The notes beneath the pieces are model-generated. The model was given only the letters and a program-made list of their open reading frames with translations. It was not told the DNA's origin and searched no databases. Shown one piece after another: positions 5,303 to 6,934 of a stretch of DNA of 6,934 nt. Source of the DNA: Clostridia bacterium (GTDB lineage Bacteria; Bacillota; Clostridia; UBA1381; UMGS1253); contig JAFQPV010000200.1 of the NCBI GenBank assembly GCA_017411585.1, positions 1-6,934 on the forward strand. The letters run 5' to 3'. The position numbers were made by a program, and so were the translations under genes. The stretch's first letter is position 1; each line of letters opens with the position of its first letter.

Positions 5303-6442
5303 ATGAAGGTTACGGTGGCAATTGATTCGTTTAAAGGTAGTCTGTCTACTTTTCAGGCAGGCGCAGCGATCCGCGAAGGTATACAGCGTGTATATGCTGA
5401 TGCACAGGTTTATATTTCACCGCTTGCGGATGGCGGCGAAGGAACAGTAGAGGCTATTGTGGCGGCATCGCAGGGCAAAATGCAAACTGTAACGGTTCAA
5501 AATCCGCTCGGAGTGCCGATGAAAAGCAGTTATGGCTATATTCCGCAGACAAAGACTGCCGTAATTGAAATGTCGGCGGCAGCTGGAATTACGCTGATTG
5601 ATGAAAAAGACAGAAATCCACTGCATACGACGACTTACGGCGTAGGTGAGTTGATTTTGGATGCAATCAGTAGAGGATGTCGGAAGTTCATCATCGGCAT
5701 CGGTGGAAGTGCAACCAATGACGGCGGTGTCGGTATGCTGCAGGCACTCGGCTTTGAATTTTTAGATGCAAAAGGCAATGCAATTTCACAAGGTGCAAAG
5801 GGGCTGAAAGCGCTGACAGAAATCCGTATGGACAATGCGGAGAAAGCGCTTGCGGAATGTGAATTTTGCGTGGCTTGTGACGTGAAGAATATACTCTGCG
5901 GTGAGAGCGGCTGCAGCGCCGTATACGGACCGCAAAAGGGAGCAACCCCTGAAATGATAAAGGATATGGATGCTTGGCTTATGCATTATGCAGAGCTGAC
6001 GAAGAAAGCTTTGCCGAATGCAGACGAAAATGCGCCGGGTACGGGCGCGGCCGGCGGTATGGGATTTGCGTTGTTGGCGTACTTGAACGCGACGTTGGCT
6101 TCCGGGGTGGATTTGGTAATTCGTGAAACCAATCTTGAAGCACATATACAGGATGCAGATTTCGTGATTACGGGTGAGGGAAGACTTGACGGACAGTCCT
6201 ATATGGGAAAAGCACCGATTGGTGTTGCGAAGCTTGCTAAGAAATACAACAAGCCGGTGCTTGCGTTTTCGGGCTGCGTAACTGATGATGCGGTAAATTG
6301 CAATGCGCACGGCATTGATGCATTTTTCCCGATTGTCAGAACGCCTTGCACTTTGCAGGAGGCTATGGATTGTGATAATGCGTATAAGAATTTAAGCGAT
6401 ACAGTTGAACAAGCTTTTCGTTTAGTTCAGACACTGAATTAA
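5303..6442 (+). CDS. glxK: Glycerate kinase (GlxK/GarK family)
   Basis: The 379-residue product belongs to the glycerate kinase type 1 family (GlxK/GarK), which phosphorylates D-glycerate with ATP, usually at the 2-position, feeding lower glycolysis. Signatures in order: AIDSFKGSLS at 6-15, SPLADGGEGT at 39-48, the nucleotide/phosphate loop GIGGSATNDGGVGMLQALG at 132-150, YGPQKGAT at 208-215, PGTGAAGGMGFAL at 245-257 and TGEGRLDGQS at 290-299 followed by GKAPIGVAKLAKK. The length is normal and no motif is broken. ATG 5303 is used because GAGGTG at 5291-5296 lies six bases upstream; an in-frame GTG at 5294 is part of that ribosome binding site. It is monocistronic here, with no glycerate or tartronate pathway genes beside it. 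It converges on a DeoR-family regulator gene, which may or may not control it. Confidence 0.93.
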   Translation: MKVTVAIDSFKGSLSTFQAGAAIREGIQRVYADAQVYISPLADGGEGTVEAIVAASQGKMQTVTVQNPLGVPMKSSYGYIPQTKTAVIEMSAAAGITLIDEKDRNPLHTTTYGVGELILDAISRGCRKFIIGIGGSATNDGGVGMLQALGFEFLDAKGNAISQGAKGLKALTEIRMDNAEKALAECEFCVACDVKNILCGESGCSAVYGPQKGATPEMIKDMDAWLMHYAELTKKALPNADENAPGTGAAGGMGFALLAYLNATLASGVDLVIRETNLEAHIQDADFVITGEGRLDGQSYMGKAPIGVAKLAKKYNKPVLAFSGCVTDDAVNCNAHGIDAFFPIVRTPCTLQEAMDCDNAYKNLSDTVEQAFRLVQTLN

Positions 6443-6446
6443 ATAA

Positions 6447-6478
6447 CAAAACACCCAATGCTTGCATCGGGTGTTTTG
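6447..6478. terminator. Bidirectional terminator shared by glycerate kinase and the DeoR gene
   Basis: CAAAACACCC (6447-6456) pairs perfectly with GGGTGTTTTG (6469-6478). After an A/C mismatch the stem resumes with ATG/CAT around a CTTG loop. U-rich ends appear on both strands. It occupies almost all of the 38-base gap between the two convergent stop codons. Confidence 0.88.
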
Positions 6479-6480
6479 AT

Positions 6481-6934
6481 TTATGCATAGATGATTTCAA
6501 GACCGGCTTTTACAAGGGCTTCAAACGTTTCTTTTTTGAGTGCCGTGTCTGTTACAATGTAATCTGCGACATCGGTTGGATAGACTTTTGTAAAGGCATT
6601 TCTGTCAAATTTAGAATTGTCTGCAACAATAATACAGGTATCGGACTGGTCAATCATCGTTTTATCTACCTGTGTTTCCTCGGCGTAGTAAGTGGAAAAT
6701 CCGTTTTTGTAATCAATGCCGTCTACGGAGAGAATTAGTTTATCTGCGTGATACTTTTTCAGTGTCTCGGTTGCGTCCTCGCCGTAAGTGAATTGATACT
6801 TTGCGTTAATTGTGCCGCCGACTAAGACAATGTTGAAATTTGGATTGTTCGAGCCTTCCAAAGCAATAGAAATCGAATTTGTAACGATGTTTAAGTTGTA
6901 GTCTGACGGTAGCAAACGAAAGGCGAGAAGCGTG
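6481..6934 (-). CDS. DeoR-family transcriptional regulator, C-terminal sensor domain (5' end outside window)
   Basis: The reading frame is open from the window edge (last full codon 6931-6933) to TAA 6483-6481, giving about 150 residues. They match the DeoR-type C-terminal effector domain, which binds a sugar phosphate: VTNS then SIALEG, the strand-turn VLVGGT, the FTYG region, LILSVDGID, FSTYYAEETQVDKTMI, CIIVADNSKFDRNAF and DYIVTDTAL near the end. The N-terminal winged helix-turn-helix lies beyond the window, so DNA contacts and target are unknown. An in-frame TTG at 6915 is not the start, because upstream codons still fit the family (TLLAFRLLP before SDYNLNIVTNS). DeoR proteins commonly repress a neighbouring sugar operon, probably upstream on the minus strand outside the window. 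Confidence 0.88.
   Translation of the reverse strand, partial: TLLAFRLLPSDYNLNIVTNSISIALEGSNNPNFNIVLVGGTINAKYQFTYGEDATETLKKYHADKLILSVDGIDYKNGFSTYYAEETQVDKTMIDQSDTCIIVADNSKFDRNAFTKVYPTDVADYIVTDTALKKETFEALVKAGLEIIYA

Noticed and set aside
5786..6310. 174-residue open frame antisense to glycerate kinase
   Set aside because: It is a shadow frame rich in Arg/His/Cys without family motifs or ribosome binding site; the opposite strand encodes an intact conserved enzyme.
1..6934. tRNA, rRNA, CRISPR array, prophage or transposase gene
   Set aside because: No cloverleaf, regularly spaced repeats or recombinase/transposase coding sequence seen; the only mobile-like candidate is the non-coding palindrome.

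Overview
The window looks like chromosomal DNA from an endospore-forming, anaerobic-type Firmicute (class Clostridia, plausibly the Oscillospiraceae/Ruminococcaceae group). The main reasons are a full-length sporulation sigma factor (SigK type) with a pro-sequence, strong GGAGG-type ribosome binding sites, AT-rich intergenic spaces and intrinsic terminators with U-tracts. The taxonomic placement is inference from gene content and style; no marker such as rRNA is present.

Layout, left to right: (1) the 3' end of an MGH1-like glycoside hydrolase gene on + (1-695). (2) A 371-base gap (696-1066) holding two strong terminator hairpins inside a 279-bp imperfect palindrome centred at about 914. (3) bioY, the biotin-binding subunit of an ECF transporter, on - (1067-1618). 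(4) A divergent intergenic region (1619-1852) with a possible + promoter and a terminator-like leader hairpin. (5) sigK (1853-2575) overlapping by 4 bp (ATGA) a gene for a modular peptidoglycan peptidase of the M14 endopeptidase I type (2572-3846). (6) A promoter and structured leader rich in TTTTGCA/TGCAAAA repeats, then a class I aspartate aminotransferase (3966-5153) with its own terminator. (7) Glycerate kinase (5303-6442). (8) A shared bidirectional terminator (6447-6478), then the 3' part of a DeoR-family regulator on - (6481-6934, running off the window).

The functional units are mostly housekeeping or sporulation. The sigK-peptidase pair is the one clear operon: late mother-cell transcription coupled to a wall/cortex-type peptidase that lacks a signal peptide. 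The aminotransferase and glycerate kinase could both feed 3-carbon/amino-acid metabolism but have separate promoters and terminators. The DeoR protein is of the sugar-phosphate-responsive type; its target cannot be told from the window.

I do not see a clearly new multi-gene system. The least explained structure is the palindrome at 775-1053. Its two arms keep the same order and spacing (a near-identical 23-bp outer box, a diverged middle, then a GCAA-loop terminator hairpin) while the hairpin stems differ in sequence. That pattern fits either a small MITE-like repeat or a conserved 3'-UTR/terminator module present at the ends of two convergent genes.
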